A DNA stretch of 64,000 nt from Ustilaginoidea virens. Taxonomy: Eukaryota; Ascomycota; Sordariomycetes; Hypocreales; Clavicipitaceae. The notes beneath the pieces are model-generated. The model saw only the letters and a program-made list of their open reading frames with translations. It made no database searches and was not told where the DNA came from. The stretch spans positions 2,728,001 through 2,792,000 of the forward strand of contig NC_057318.1 in NCBI RefSeq assembly GCF_000687475.1, read 5' to 3'. The position numbers and the translations under genes are program-made. Positions 36,700 to 47,900 of this stretch are shown in pieces (the stretch's first letter is position 1; the number at the start of each line of letters is the position of its first letter).

Positions 36700-37543
36700 A
36701 TGAAGCGCTCACGAGAGCTTGGTGAAGATCTAGAAACAAGCTACCAAGGCGTAGGTACTGGGCGAGCTGCCAGTCGGGATACAGTTCTTCCCCCCGCGAA
36801 ATTCCCACATATCGACTCAGCCGTGGAAGAGGGCGACGGCAACGAGGTAACGACAATGAGGTGTTCGTTTCCCCCTCACAAAGAACCACTTTTTTTCCAA
36901 TCATATCAGGAGTACGAATGCCACTACAACATGTTCCACACGAACCGTTGTCTAGGCTGTCGCAAGAACTTTCCCTCGGAGCACTTGCTCGGCGTACACA
37001 TAGAAGAATGTCATGACCCCCTTGTCAAAGTTAGAAGAGAAAAAGGCGAACACACGGTAAGAAATGATTGGCAAGTCGGTCTTTTGCACAGCTTTCTGAT
37101 ACAGGGCTGATGTCAACATACAGTACTCTTGCTTTGTGGAAGGCTGTGAGCGAAAGTGTCTCACCCATCAAAAACGCAGACTGCATATGATTGATAAGCA
37201 TATGTATCCGAAGAACTTCTTCTTCGGTGTCACAAAAGAAGGCATTGATGGGAAAAGGTCACTGCTGGTAGAAACTGGGCATCGTCGACGGACGTCATCG
37301 GCAGCCTCAAGTTTTAAGGAGACACGTCGACGGCTAAGCATTGGAGAGGCACGAGACGCCGGCCCACATGGCGAGAGCAAGAACTGCACGGCACCATGTT
37401 TCGCGTCCGTTGATAGAAAACTACCTCAAGGGGAAAACACGGACGCAAATATGGAAGATCTTACGGGAGCTATGTCAGCATTACAATTCGTCCCTCCCAG
37501 TGTTAAATTTGGCCGTGGTCGCGCCGGGTTTTCAAAGTCATAA
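36700..37543 (+). CDS. C2H2 zinc-finger protein, ZNF511-like
   Basis: Two exons, 36700-37056 and 37124-37543, phase 0, 258 residues. Three zinc-finger-like units are visible: CSFPPHKE...YNMFHTNRCLGCRKNFPSEHLLGVHIEECHD (about residues 55-105) and, at the start of exon 2, YSCFVEGCERKCLTHQKRRLHMIDKH. The C-x-C-x-H-x-H order and the HMIDKHMYPKNFFF continuation match the ZNF511 family of eukaryotes, whose role is poorly known. The tail (about 165-258) is basic, serine-rich and disordered. The start is the ATG at 36,700 within MKRSRELGED; the frame is open further up but without another ATG. It is convergent with Bud31, 237 bases away. Confidence 0.82.
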
Positions 37544-37780
37544 AAACTCACGTCATAGGGCAGGAACAACTGCATGCTTGATAATGATCAGTGATGATCA
37601 GTATGATACTTCCATTTGAATGGTATACTCGAAATAAGGAACTCGTTTGTACCTGCTGCATTCTTCAGCCAAGATAGCTAATCCATCCTGTTATGTTCAA
37701 GGTTGAACTGACTTTCATAATCCTGTTCAAAACGCCAACGCCATGATTCCAAATGCTGCCGAAACCGCCACCATGCCTTG

Positions 37781-38293
37781 TCAGTCGCTTGAAGCGCAAC
37801 CGCGACAGCCACAGTTGACACACTGCCTGTCTTCATGACTTTCTTTCAGTTCGACCTTGGGCACTCTGCAAATGCATGTGCTGTTGAAATTTGTCTCTTT
37901 TGTTTGGATACATCGCAGGCAGCAGAGCTAGTCATGTAAGTTAGAAACTGAGCAATCACGAAGGAACGGTCACCGATTGAAACAACTCACCTTCTCGTAC
38001 CCCTGCTTTTTCCACTTGGCAATGAGCATGGCATCGGCATAACCATTCTTTAGCAGCCACTCATATAATTGTTTACTGATGGCCTCTTTCTCATAATACA
38101 AGTCGTAAACGTAGCGACTTCTTTGATGCGCAATTTGAAAAATTTCCCATTGTGCCTGGTGTTTTGGGCCTTGAGGGGGCGGTTTGTTTTGAGCATCCTT
38201 CATTTTATTGGAAAAGATCAGTAAATCGTTTTCAATGTCGCTGAAGCCGTCGGGAGGGGGCTTGCGCTTCGAAGAATGACGTATGGCGGGCAT
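37781..38293 (-). CDS. BUD31: Pre-mRNA splicing factor Bud31 (G10)
   Basis: Zinc-binding component of the activated spliceosome (Prp19-related complex). Exons 37991-38293 and 37781-37927 with a 63-base intron (GTGAGT donor, ACTAG acceptor), 149 residues. The N-terminal part has the family stretch [16 protein letters not shown] and [20 protein letters not shown]; the C-terminal part has the cysteine cluster [20 protein letters not shown] and [13 protein letters not shown], which coordinates zinc. All expected cysteines are present. An ATG further upstream in the open frame would give a longer protein, but the family starts at MPAIRHSS. It is divergent from NDUFA6 across 273 bases. Confidence 0.96.
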
Positions 38294-38566
38294 TGCTTTG
38301 CAACTTTTGGGGATGTCTGTCTGACTAGAGAAAAGGTAGAGTAGGTGGTTTATAGCCCTTTGATACTGGTCTGCTTGGAATCGCAAACATGAATATGGCA
38401 ACATGTCGAGCGCAACGATGCGCAGGGCAAACAAGTTGGCGCGCAGACATGGATGTTCGCACGTCACGTGACTTCCTCTAGAGTACTGGCCGAGAACGAA
38501 GAGCGAGAGCGAGAATGAACGTCACGGAATAGTGACCATTACGTTGAGAGGGATTGACTGCCCACC
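38294..38566. promoter_or_regulatory. Divergent promoter of Bud31 and NDUFA6 with GTCACGTGAC
   Basis: The 273-base space serves both genes. CACGTG at 38,465-38,470 is embedded in GTCACGTGAC, the same ten-base palindrome as in the uL1/Trm732 promoter. Binding by a bHLH factor is an inference. Confidence 0.5.
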
Positions 38567-39265
38567 ATGGCTATCACGCCGACCCAATTTGCCAAGAAGA
38601 CGACGCAATGTATGATTGAACATATTCGCTTCTTATTCTCGAAACTAACAGTCTCTACAGCGGCCAACTGGTCCGATGCGAAGCGCCGAGTTCTTTCTTC
38701 GTACCGCGAATGGATCCGAGCAGTGCGTTTCCGTCATTCTCTTCCGATCCCTGTTGAAAACACGGCATTGTAGTTGGATGCGTCGCAGTATCGGGCTTTT
38801 TCATCCGTTGAACTACGCTCGGAAGGGATTGCGAGAGAGAAGACACTGACAAGGCAATTAAGGCTCCAGAGATTCAGACCATGTACAATATGCCCCTCCC
38901 GATTTCTGCTATTCGGACACGAGTCCGGCAGGAATTCGAGCGAAACCGATTCGCCAATAAGCTGCCTGTCGTTGATGTCCTTCTTTTCAAATCCCATGCC
39001 GAATATCAGGTACGAACGCGCACTGCGAATGGGCAACGGCGCATCTGTACCAATACGTCACGTGCTGATTATACTGGAGCAGGAGACGATGAACTTCTGG
39101 AAGCAGACTACCCATGTCATGTCCTATTTTAAAGACGAGAACTTCAGGGGAGATAAGAGGCTGCCATCGAGCTTCTTGGAGGGATTTCTCGAGGTATTTT
39201 GTTATTCCACACCGTTGAGGTTTTTACACAGTCACTCATATGATATGCTACAGGGCCGAAATTAG
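38567..39265 (+). CDS. NDUFA6: Complex I 14.8-kDa accessory subunit (NDUFA6/B14, LYR family)
   Basis: Accessory subunit of mitochondrial NADH:ubiquinone oxidoreductase at the junction of the two arms; LYR proteins bind the acyl carrier protein. Five exons: 38567-38609, 38661-38722, 38863-39009, 39083-39193 and 39254-39265; phases agree throughout; 124 residues, the Neurospora 14.8-kDa size. Features: the LYR region appears as [14 protein letters not shown], followed by a run of family residues [13 protein letters not shown] and the tail [13 protein letters not shown]. No cleavable presequence, as usual for this subunit. The last exon has only 12 bases (Gly-Arg-Asn-stop). Five exons for 124 codons is a high intron load. 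Confidence 0.95.
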
Positions 39266-39495
39266 ACAATCACAACAGCTGATCGTATATATGATTTACT
39301 TGATGAAACAAGCCAACGCGAGAGTATTCATTTTCATGTAGTCTAGCAGCGCCGTAAGCTCCTATGGTGGTGTTTTGAGCCGACAAGCTGGTGCCGTGAC
39401 TTGATGGAAGAGAAACCATATACGTATGACAAACACGAATTCGAACCCCCCTTCGGCCTTGATCTCTCTGTTGGGGTAGAGATTTGAGGAGGCGA

Positions 39496-40146
39496 TTATT
39501 GGTGTATGTGGTTACTAGAATTGAACTCTTGTCTCTTTACCCAGAACTCTTCTGCTACGACGTCGCAAACATCTTGCAGGTCGTGCAGTCCCTTTTTCAG
39601 TGCATCGACTGCTGCGCCATCTGCATGGCATGTCAGCATCGTTAAAAAAAATCCCCCCAAATCAAAGTCTTATCAGTTGAGGGCATCATACCGTATGTCT
39701 GGATTCTGATGTTCATCTTGGGCTCTGACGGGTGGGGGATGGTATATGCGCAAAATTCCACATCGGGGCTGCATTGTCAGTTATTCTGGTAGTCATGCGA
39801 GAAAGCGTCGCACGTACCTACTTCTTCATGATGATGTATCGCAGAGCATTCCCTAGCGTGTGTCCCTCGTCGGTGAATTCAAATGAGGCTGCGGTATCTG
39901 TCGAGCCAGGCAACTGCGGTTCATCAGCAAGAAGACTCCTTCCTCCAGCGGACAGAATGACATACGTACGATCCTAACGCGCTGGTCCTCTACCTCCTCC
40001 TCCTCCTCCTCCTTCTTTTCCTCTAGCTCGTCTGCCTCAAAACCGTCCTCCATCTCAGCATCTTCGGATTGTGCGGCAGACGAGCCGTCTTGCATGCTCA
40101 CGTCTTGAGATGCTGGCCCTTGTGCCGTACTGGTCCGGCTCGGCAT
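39496..40146 (-). CDS. RPC19: RNA polymerase I and III subunit AC19 (Rpc19)
   Basis: Shared subunit of RNA polymerases I and III that pairs with AC40, like the bacterial alpha dimer. Four exons: 39970-40146, 39822-39913, 39692-39768 and 39496-39620; phases agree; 156 residues (yeast 142). The N terminus is a disordered acidic region with five or more consecutive glutamates. The conserved core is DTAASFEFTDEGHTLGNALRY and CAYTIPHPSEPKMNIRIQTY; the latter is the classic AC19 signature. The C-terminal helix GAAVDALKKGLHDLQDVCDV follows. Intron 3 follows TYG, with exon 4 starting after a CATGCAG acceptor. It is divergent from the tRNA-Lys gene 276 bases away. Confidence 0.95.
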
Positions 40147-40422
40147 TGTGAGTGTGCTTGTGGTGGTTTTGAGTCAGCTTCAAGGGAGGCGCAATGCTCT
40201 CATGCATCAAGCGACGATTGCGACACGGAATGAAAGCTTGATCGACGGTTGCGCGAACTCAACTACATTGGTATCACACTTGTCCCACTTGAACCAGAAA
40301 TTTTGAGGACGATGAAGGAAATAGTGGGTCAAGTCAAAGAGCGATCCAACATCAAAGGCTCTACGTGTCTTGCGCCAATATATATGCTACTAGTAGTGTC
40401 TGATATCAATCATCCGAGCTTC

Positions 40423-40495
40423 GCCCGGGTAGCTCAATGGCTAGAGCGTGGGACTTTTAATCCCAAGGTTGGGGGTTCGAGACCCCCCTCGGGCG
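40423..40495 (+). tRNA. tRNA-Lys (anticodon TTT)
   Basis: 73 bases fold as a full cloverleaf. The acceptor stem GCCCGGG (40,423-40,429) pairs with CTCGGGC (40,488-40,494) with one G-U pair. The D arm begins TAGCTCAATGG; the anticodon arm has stem TGGGA/TCCCA and loop CTTTTAA, giving TTT; the T arm is GGGGG-TTCGAGA-CCCCC. The discriminator base is G. There is no intron, and the A box and B box (GGTTCGAGACC) are intact. CCA is not encoded, as in eukaryotes. Confidence 0.96.
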
Positions 40496-41644
40496 CAACT
40501 GATAACTTTTGTACTCCATGATTTTGATTTCGCAGCAAAAGGGCCGTCTTGAACGTTTCACTGCACCTGTATGCCTTTTATTTTTCCTCTGACTTTGCAA
40601 CTTCGACTTGAACCCATTGATTAGCGCTCTTTACCTTACTTTTGTTATGAATTGTTCTTTCTCTTTTTCTTCGTTCATCCATTACGTGGAATTGTGTAAA
40701 GCTAACAACGTCAGGTTACGTAAGCACCCTGCAACATAGTATAGAGAATATATTTACTATGATACCTTGTTCAACAATACATACCATCAACCTCCTCACC
40801 CCCAAGTTTCTGACGCTGCGAAATACCCCTTTCTATAATGCTTGCTAAAGTCTCGAGTTTTACAAAGGTCAGTCCACCTGGGAATATAATATGGGTAGTG
40901 ACACTACAGTACACGAGGTCACTACTCCGCAGGCCATCAAATTCGCCCGGCATGTCAAGTTGTAACCGGAACCCTCCCTTGCACAGCGCATCAAGCTACT
41001 TGGGAGAGATGTACGGAGTACCGACTGTCCGTCACCCACATGTGGGCAAGCCGGAAAGAAAAAGACTGGGTACTATACGAAAGTGTGGTAAAAAGAGTAA
41101 CGGCCTGGGGCGAAAGGCTGCTCCATCGTGGTAAAGGCCCTGATGCCGAGGCGGCTTGTAGTTAATATAACATCATAGGTAAACAAGACAAGTAACCGTA
41201 GTTATACATGTATATAGTAGGTAGCCATTGGGATATGGTAGTCCATTCCAGACTCTATCTATCCGTCGCCAAGCGAGGGCATGAATCATTCCATCGTGTA
41301 TACGAGAGCAACCGGAGAAATGTGAATTCAGCAGGAGACGCCACAGAAGAAGGAAGAGAATTGAGAATCAGAGAGGAAAGGGACGACAAAACAAGCCAGG
41401 CCCCAGCACCTGCATCAGAGGGGCTCGTGGGCTCCCTACCGCAAGTTACACCAACCTGAGACGACGTCTCAGGCTGAGCCCCAGCCCCAGGGGTCAGCCA
41501 GCCCACAGGCGAGATTTTGACCAGGGTGGTAGTTGGGGGGGGGGGGGGGGGGGGGGGATGGGGAGGGGAGGGTGATGGAATACAACTCTGTACTGATGCC
41601 TGTTTGTCCCGACTCCCGGGTCCTTGATACGGTCCGTGAGAACT
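40496..41644. other. Gene-poor region downstream of tRNA-Lys
   Basis: A T-rich stretch follows the tRNA and may hold its polymerase III terminator. No protein gene is supported. A G-run lies at 41,535-41,557. Confidence 0.5.
41535..41557 (+). repeat. Poly-G run of 23 bases
   Basis: Twenty-three consecutive G, followed after AT by more G-rich sequence. Such a run can form a G-quadruplex; the exact length may be unreliable because sequencing slips here. Confidence 0.85.
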
Positions 41645-42052
41645 TCAATGGTTGGTCGGCTGCCATAGAAATGCGAGATGCAAGCCATACACATCACTGG
41701 GCCAAGGCATGGTTCGCAATAGACGCAGACCCCATGTTTGAGGTTTTGTTTTCATAAGCTGCCCTAAGCAGGAAGAAGCCGTTGGCCCCAATTGTCGCGT
41801 ATTGTTATGCAAACTCTGGTGAGACTGACCAGGGGAGAAGCCAAGGAAAGCACTAGAGTCTAGAGACACATGTTGTAACACTGCATCGCTGGATTGTGCA
41901 CTGTTTGTTGGCTTTACTACTGGGGTTTTTCGTTTCCTCCATGTTTCGCCGTTGTAGGCGACTACAGCATCCCGTGAAAACGAAGGGCCGAAGCTGCCAG
42001 GGATCTCGACGCTATCTCTACCGCTACGCGAAATATTTCGCTTGTGTTTCAT
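41645..42052 (-). CDS. Possible small hypothetical protein
   Basis: Starting at an ATG at 42,052, an exon 41,830-42,052 with a GTCAGT donor joins in phase, across a 66-base intron ending TTAG, to 41,645-41,763, giving about 113 residues. The first part (MKHKRNISRSGRDSVEIPGS onward) is basic, serine-rich and protein-like; the second ends in QPTNH. The frame is also open upstream to 42,229. I recognise no domain. The intron is a multiple of three without a stop, so it could also be read through. It sits at the edge of a microsatellite cluster. Confidence 0.3.
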   Translation of the reverse strand: MKHKRNISRSGRDSVEIPGSFGPSFSRDAVVAYNGETWRKRKTPVVKPTNSAQSSDAVLQHVSLDSSAFLGFSPGQSHQSLHNNTRQLGPTASSCLGQLMKTKPQTWGLRLLRTMPWPSDVYGLHLAFLWQPTNH

Positions 42053-42452
42053 TGCATGGTATTGCCCTGGGATGACGTCTTGAGGACGGGAAGCAAATGG
42101 AGCTGGCTGGCCGGGAATGACTGATGCTACGCGGCTGCAGCTGCCGAGGACGAAGGTTTGGGACTCTGGCGGTCGCGAGGGCACGGCGGCATGCTGGTCT
42201 GCTCTGCTCGTGAGATAAAAAGACAACACCCGACGGGCGGTTGGCCAGGGCCAGATCGTGTTTCTGCACGCAGGGGCGGCTTGTGGGGAGGCAAACTAAC
42301 CTTGTTGATGATGAAGCATGGCAGCTGGAAAAAGGGTTGACCGTTGGGCCAGACGGAGTACGAAGTACTCGAGCCCGTAGGAGCACCGTCTCTTTGTTGA
42401 AGCTCTGCTGCGTATTTCAGTACTCGGCACGAAGAAACCAACGTTACATGCG

Positions 42453-42498
42453 TCATGCCATGTCATGCCATGTCATGTCATGTCATGCCATGCCATGC
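42453..42498. repeat. (CATGC/CATGT)n microsatellite
   Basis: Tandem five-base units CATGC and CATGT, about nine copies. Confidence 0.85.
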
Positions 42499-42540
42499 CC
42501 TGCGGTTACGTGTGACCGCTGACCACGCTCCGAGGTGCTG

Positions 42541-42569
42541 CGCTGGGCTGGGCTGGGCTGGGCTGGGCC
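42541..42569. repeat. (GGGCT)n microsatellite
   Basis: About five tandem copies of GGGCT, just 45 bases after the CATGC repeat. Confidence 0.85.
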
Positions 42570-42644
42570 GCGCTGAGGCTGTCTCGAAGTGCGAACGATA
42601 TCAAGCAAAGTCAATCGGACATGGTGAGCCTCTGGCAGATTGGC

Positions 42645-42647
42645 AAG

Positions 42648-42687
<40 letters not shown>

Positions 42688-42689
42688 CA
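42645..42689. repeat. (GGCA)n microsatellite
   Basis: About eleven tandem copies of the four-base unit CAGG/GGCA. Confidence 0.9.
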
Positions 42690-43450
42690 CGTAGCAAGTC
42701 ACTGGTGGGAACTCCGCAGCATACGTGGCAGCGTCAGCCATAGCGTCGGCTGAAAAACGGCTCGACTGTTTGGATTTTGTTCGGTCTGCTGCTGGCTGGT
42801 GGAGACAAGCTCAAGCTATGTACCTCCTTCCTCCTGTTAGGTACCTACGGTACGGTACCTGAGGTAGGTGCCAAGGTAGGAGATCTGAAGCGAGGACATA
42901 CGTACGGAAGGTGCCCACTTGCCAACTCCGTCGGCCCTTGCGTTTTGGTAAACACAAAGTCTGCTGGCCTCTGCAAGGGTTGCGTTGCGTCCCCATTGGC
43001 CGTCAGCTCCCTGTCTCGCAGCCCTGGTTTCACGACGTTTGGGAGGCATCAATACATGCACATGTACCAGACCTGAGATGTGCATGCAGCACGCAGACAA
43101 GCCCTGGCAGGGGCATGGGCATAACCACCATGGCGCCATGGCCGTCTCTTGTTGGTCCACCGGGTCCACCGTGCAAAGGTCAATCGGCCTGCCTGTCGTT
43201 ACCCCGCATGCTGAGCACGTCGGCTCCAAAAGATGAAACGAGCCAGCCTCCTTGGTTGGTTTGAACTTTGCCGTGTGGCGCGTTAAAGGCACGTGCAAGC
43301 GCGGCGTAAGCGGGTTGCTTATGGGCGGTTCTTTGGGCTGTTCAACTTTTTGTGTCTTTTGACTCTTTGCATTTGTTCGGGTCCCTGGGAGCCTGAAGCG
43401 AAAAAGTTGGGAGGCGTCTCAGCACGGCTGGAGCGTGGCGGTGGGGCGGA

Positions 43451-43488
43451 AGCCCCGAGCCCCAAGCCCCAAGCCCCAAGCCCCAAGG
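43451..43488. repeat. (CCCCAAG)n microsatellite
   Basis: About five tandem copies of the seven-base unit CCCCAAG (first copy CCCCGAG). The C4-rich unit resembles some telomere-type words but is not the fungal TTAGGG/CCCTAA repeat. Confidence 0.85.
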
Positions 43489-43493
43489 CACCG

Positions 43494-43544
43494 CGCTGCG
43501 CTGCGCTCCCCTGCGCTGCGCTGCCCTGCGCTGCGCTGCCCTGC
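43494..43544. repeat. (CTGCG)n microsatellite
   Basis: Tandem CTGCG units with CCCTG variants over about 50 bases, directly behind the CCCCAAG repeat. Confidence 0.85.
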
Positions 43545-43686
43545 ATCGCTATCTACATGTATCGAGGTTCGGGTTCAATATGCGAGGCTTGCCTCGAGTA
43601 AAGCTCCGACTTTACTTGATTTCAACAGCATCTCAAGGGCGAAGTACTCCGCAAGGTTAGAGTTGCCGTCCAATCCAACCAACGTG

Positions 43687-43754
43687 CGGCAGGCGGCAGG
43701 CGGCAGGCGGCAGGCGGCAGGCGGCAGGCGGCAGGCGGCAGGCGACAGGCGACA
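43687..43754. repeat. (GGCAGGC)n microsatellite
   Basis: About ten tandem copies of the seven-base unit GGCAGGC, the last ones with GGCGACA variants. Confidence 0.9.
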
Positions 43755-44792
43755 GAGAAAGAGGATCGCGGAAGCAATCGGTTTACTCCAGTCTTCTCGC
43801 TCATGCGGGGTTCTAGGGGTCAGTGAGGGGAAAAGTTGATAAGCACTGAGGCCTACTATGGATCTTTCCTCTCGAGTGATGCAACAAAAAGTCCGGGTTC
43901 GACGAATTTCGGGATACACGGCAGCTTGACAACGCGCAGAACCCATACAGAACATTGCGTCGTAATTGTAACAGGTGATTTGTCGACCGGTGTACCATGT
44001 GCTTGTTGCATATCCGGGTAAAGGGCCAACAAGGATGAACTCAAAGATGGTGTTTGGTGTTTTAGGGAGCAACCAGCCATGATCAAGGAAACCAAAGTCG
44101 ATGATGATGTCTTCTGGCGGGTGCGGGAACTGTCCTGTCATCTGAGTCCTGACGGTCCCTTAGGCTGGTACCTACCTAAGGTGCCTACCTAGTAGGGGGT
44201 ACCCGCGAGTACCTTCCGCTTTCTCCAGGGCGAGAAAGAAGGGGGGGTTAAGGGACAGAGAGAGCTGGACCTTGCCTTATCTGGTACTATAGGAGGTAGT
44301 GGTATGGCGTATAAACCGCATTAGGCCTAGTAGCGAATCAATCAGTCAAGTGCGGAATATACAGCATCAATTACAGGTTGTCAACGGTGCATTCAATGTG
44401 CGGCCGTTTGCCCGGCTTCAGTAGCGCTTGGTGCCTCGGTGAATTCCATCAGCTCTGAATAATGAAAGCCATGGCACTGATGACAGTTACTACCAGGCTG
44501 CTTGCTCACTGCGCACCGCTCACTGCTGGCCTGGCCGCTGGGTGATACCTGGGTCAACGTTGAAAACCCGAGAACAATATCAACCGATCAACCCCCTGTC
44601 CTTGGGCTTTCTCGGCTGCAATCACTGCTTCGGCTTTCAGATCCTCCGATGATCAGTCACCAGTCTCGGTTTCCAGACCTCGTTGATCATCTAGGAGCCC
44701 CGCCCAAGTTCGCCAACCGTCGTCACTCAACAGGGGCGCCGTTGAAGCTGGCACCCAGCTGGTGGACCAGACTCGTGCTAGATATGGATGGG

Positions 44793-44990
44793 TGTCAGAA
44801 TGCACAGGGAAAATGCGATAATGCTTGATTGAAGGAACCAAGTCCTCTCTAAGAGACTTGTGTTCCCAGCTATTTATAGTGGGATAGGGGGTACCCCTAA
44901 GGGCTTACTGATCTAGGGAGAACTCGGCTCATCCACTCTCGGATATAACCGATATCCATATTATAGGCAAGCCAATTTCCTTCTAATACA
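44793..44990 (-). repeat. LTR of outer element, left copy (3' LTR in coding sense)
   Basis: 198 bases, starting TGTCAGAATGCA and ending AATACA. Against the right copy it differs by a two-base length change near the end and about eight C/T or G/A changes; the left copy is the more A/T-rich one. Confidence 0.93.
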
Positions 44991-44999
44991 CCCCTTCAG

Positions 45000-47900
45000 G
45001 ATGTGCTTTCTCTAGGATATCCTGCCATATAGCTAAACTCAGTGCAAAGCAAGATAACAAGTAGAAATATCAATCCACTTAAAACGATGTGCGCAAAATG
45101 ACGGTGCCATTATTGAACAGGCTACCTATACAGGGGTAAATTGCCCCAATAGTATATATACAAAGTAGGAAAACAATAACAAACCGTAGATTCTAATTTT
45201 TCATAGGAAATAAGTATAGCTATTAGAAAAACTCGTTTTAATCTGATTTTTTAGGGCGTCTTTTGATCCTTCTAAGGCTCTTCCTCACCATTAAGGTCAA
45301 CATCGTAAGACTATAGTTCAGCATTATAGGATCCCTTTAAAACAATAAGCCTAAGTTGCCGGCGGAAGATTTTAAATTTCTGGCCTGTTAGAGGCTTTGT
45401 GAAACCATTAGCGACTATATTGCCCATTAGAACCTATATAATATTAATCGTTCTTTTCTAAACCTCCTAGCGCAGCTAATAATGATGAATATCTATATAA
45501 TGAAGCTATATTACGAGCTTAAAGAATTCCTCCTTTAATAGGCGAATAGTCTAGATATTATCGCATTAAATTATAGGGATATCGGCATACAATTAGAGCC
45601 TAATTTTTTCGTATAATCTCTTAAAGGCGATAACCTTTTTTACTATATGAGATATCGCAAGAAGCTCTGCCTCTATTAATAATATTGTAATAGTATCCTA
45701 TTAACCTGATTTATATATAATCGGGCCGCTAAAGAGCTTAATTATATAGCCCTAACTGCTTCGTCGTATCGTAATATTGTTGGCATAGGAAGCATTAGAA
45801 AATGCCTCTATTTCTGCTATATCAGCCCGGAACTTTATTACGGTATTCTTCCACGCGTAGCTATAGTTAAGTACCTTCCTTACGGCTTATAAATAGTCTA
45901 GACCTGGATTTTAAAGGAATCTTAATAGCTGCGATCTAATATAGCCTAGTTTAGGCTTTATAATTATAATCGGATATACTAACGAGCCTACTATTAATTA
46001 GTATCGCTTTGTATCGTATAGTTCAGCTATCCCATTAAATGCCTTAAGTCTTATAGCGTATAGCAGGTACTCCGGAAGGCGGTCCTTAGCATCATTAAAT
46101 ACGGTAAGGTTATATTTTATCGCTAGCTTATCGAAGTAAGCCCTCTATGTAAGCTATAACTTTCCGGCCGTGCGGTTGCGAATAACCTTAATTACTAGGA
46201 ACCACTATAGCTCGCCGAGATCCTTAATCTTAAATGCCGCTATTAATGCCGTATAAAACGATTTAAATGCCTCTATCCGTGATTTATAATAAAACACAAC
46301 TAGGTTATTAATGTAGAAGAATATAATAAGGAAGCTATTAATGAAGATATAGGGGTCCTCGCAGACCTATTTAAAGCCTTATTGCAATAGGAATCGTGAT
46401 AACTCTTTGAATTATAGTAGCAGAGACCTTCAAAGCCCGTATAGGGCACGCAATAACCTAATAAATATGAAACTATTGTAGAATCTATCGGATTATTTGC
46501 AATAGATGGTCTTATTAAGTAGTACATTGAGAAAGGCTGTAACGAAGTTATATTAGTGCGTTTCTAGGTTAAAGAAGTATATTAACGCTATAAGAAGCCG
46601 AAATATATATGCCGTAAGCGCCACTGCCTGGGTATTATAAAGATTATAGGGTTATTAATTACTATAAACGCATAATTGTGCCTTATAACCGGTGAGATAC
46701 CTATCTTAGTCCCATTTATAGGCAAACACCTACTTTAGGTCTAATAGCTTAATCTAAGGGTCGATAGATGAATTATTTCGTTAAATAATATACCTAATCT
46801 CCCTGTTTATAACCTTCGAATATTCTTCTTTCGCGGCGGTAATAAATTCCTTACGCTTAGGGTGCTTTTTAAGCTCTTTTTATATCGCCGGCTCTTTAGG
46901 CATATTCGTAATATATAGTGCCTCTATTATAGTTAAAGGCTTCGCGATAGAAGCTGCAAATATATTATAAGTATTTCCTTCGAGCTTTATAAAGAATATA
47001 TCATTAAAAAGAGCAATCGGCTTAAGTTTATTATTAGGCTTAGGCGAAAATAGCGGGGATAATAGTATCGCTTAAGCGATAGCTTCTTTAGGGTAATCTA
47101 TAACCTTAAGATTAATTTCTATTAATTAAGGGGCATTATTAGTAGTTTTATTTTATGCCTTTAGTGCCTATTTAATAATAGGATTGTTAGTAAAGATATT
47201 TTCAATCGAATTCCTAGATAATATAAGTTTAAAGTCATTAATAATAGGTATTTCTTCAATATTACCGATGAGGCTATTTAAGGCCTCTTTCTATTATTTA
47301 GAAATCGGTAAATAGCGTTCATCTTAATAAAAAATAGTCTCATCGAATGTAATATAGTTAGAATTAAATTAGCAGCTTCTTTTTAATAAAGGCACCTAAA
47401 TTAGGTACTAAATAGTTAAGATATAGCCTGCTAAATACCCGATATAAGCTTTTTGATTAAGCTTTAGACCTTTCTGTAATATCCTATCGCAAGTCATTAT
47501 AAAAGCCTTATATTTATAGGCGCAAAGGTAGTGAATTTATAAACGAATATCTGCCGGTAGGTATTTCTAGGCGGGCTTATTATTATAGAGCTAAAGTTGA
47601 AGTATTTAAAGAGGTAATTTCTAGTTATTGTAAGGTTTTTCCGACTTCTTAGGGCTTCGATTTAGTAAATATACCGCTGCTTCGGCTATAATGGGCTATA
47701 ACTCCTTAGGAAAACCTGCTTATATATTAAGAAGGGCTATCTTTATCTTTAATACCCCCCTAAAACGTTCAGCATAACTATTCTAATATTAATAATTAAG
47801 GCTCGAATTTTGAATTATAATACCTTTCTGCTTAGCTTCTTCCCGACTATTACTAGTCTAAAGTGCCATTTTATTATTAGAGATAACTATCGCGATCGCT

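Larger units (their letters stand above)
42230..44787. other. Gene-poor microsatellite-rich region left of the retrotransposon
   Basis: No gene is supported in about 2.5 kb. It holds five different GC-rich tandem repeats (listed separately) and TACCTA patches at 42,838-42,875 and 44,159-44,214. A 188-codon open frame on the minus strand (43,575-44,141) runs through the GGCAGGC repeat and has no family signal. The right end is the insertion site of the copia element. Confidence 0.5.

Noticed and set aside
39430..39470. Possible second tRNA (GGTTCGAA-like word on the minus strand)
   Set aside because: No matching T stem or acceptor stem can be drawn around it.
42453..43754. CRISPR array or satellite
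   Set aside because: The repeats are short direct microsatellites of different units without spacers, in a eukaryotic genome.
43575..44141. 188-codon minus-strand frame
   Set aside because: It reads through the GGCAGGC microsatellite, has no family signal and no splice structure; probably chance.
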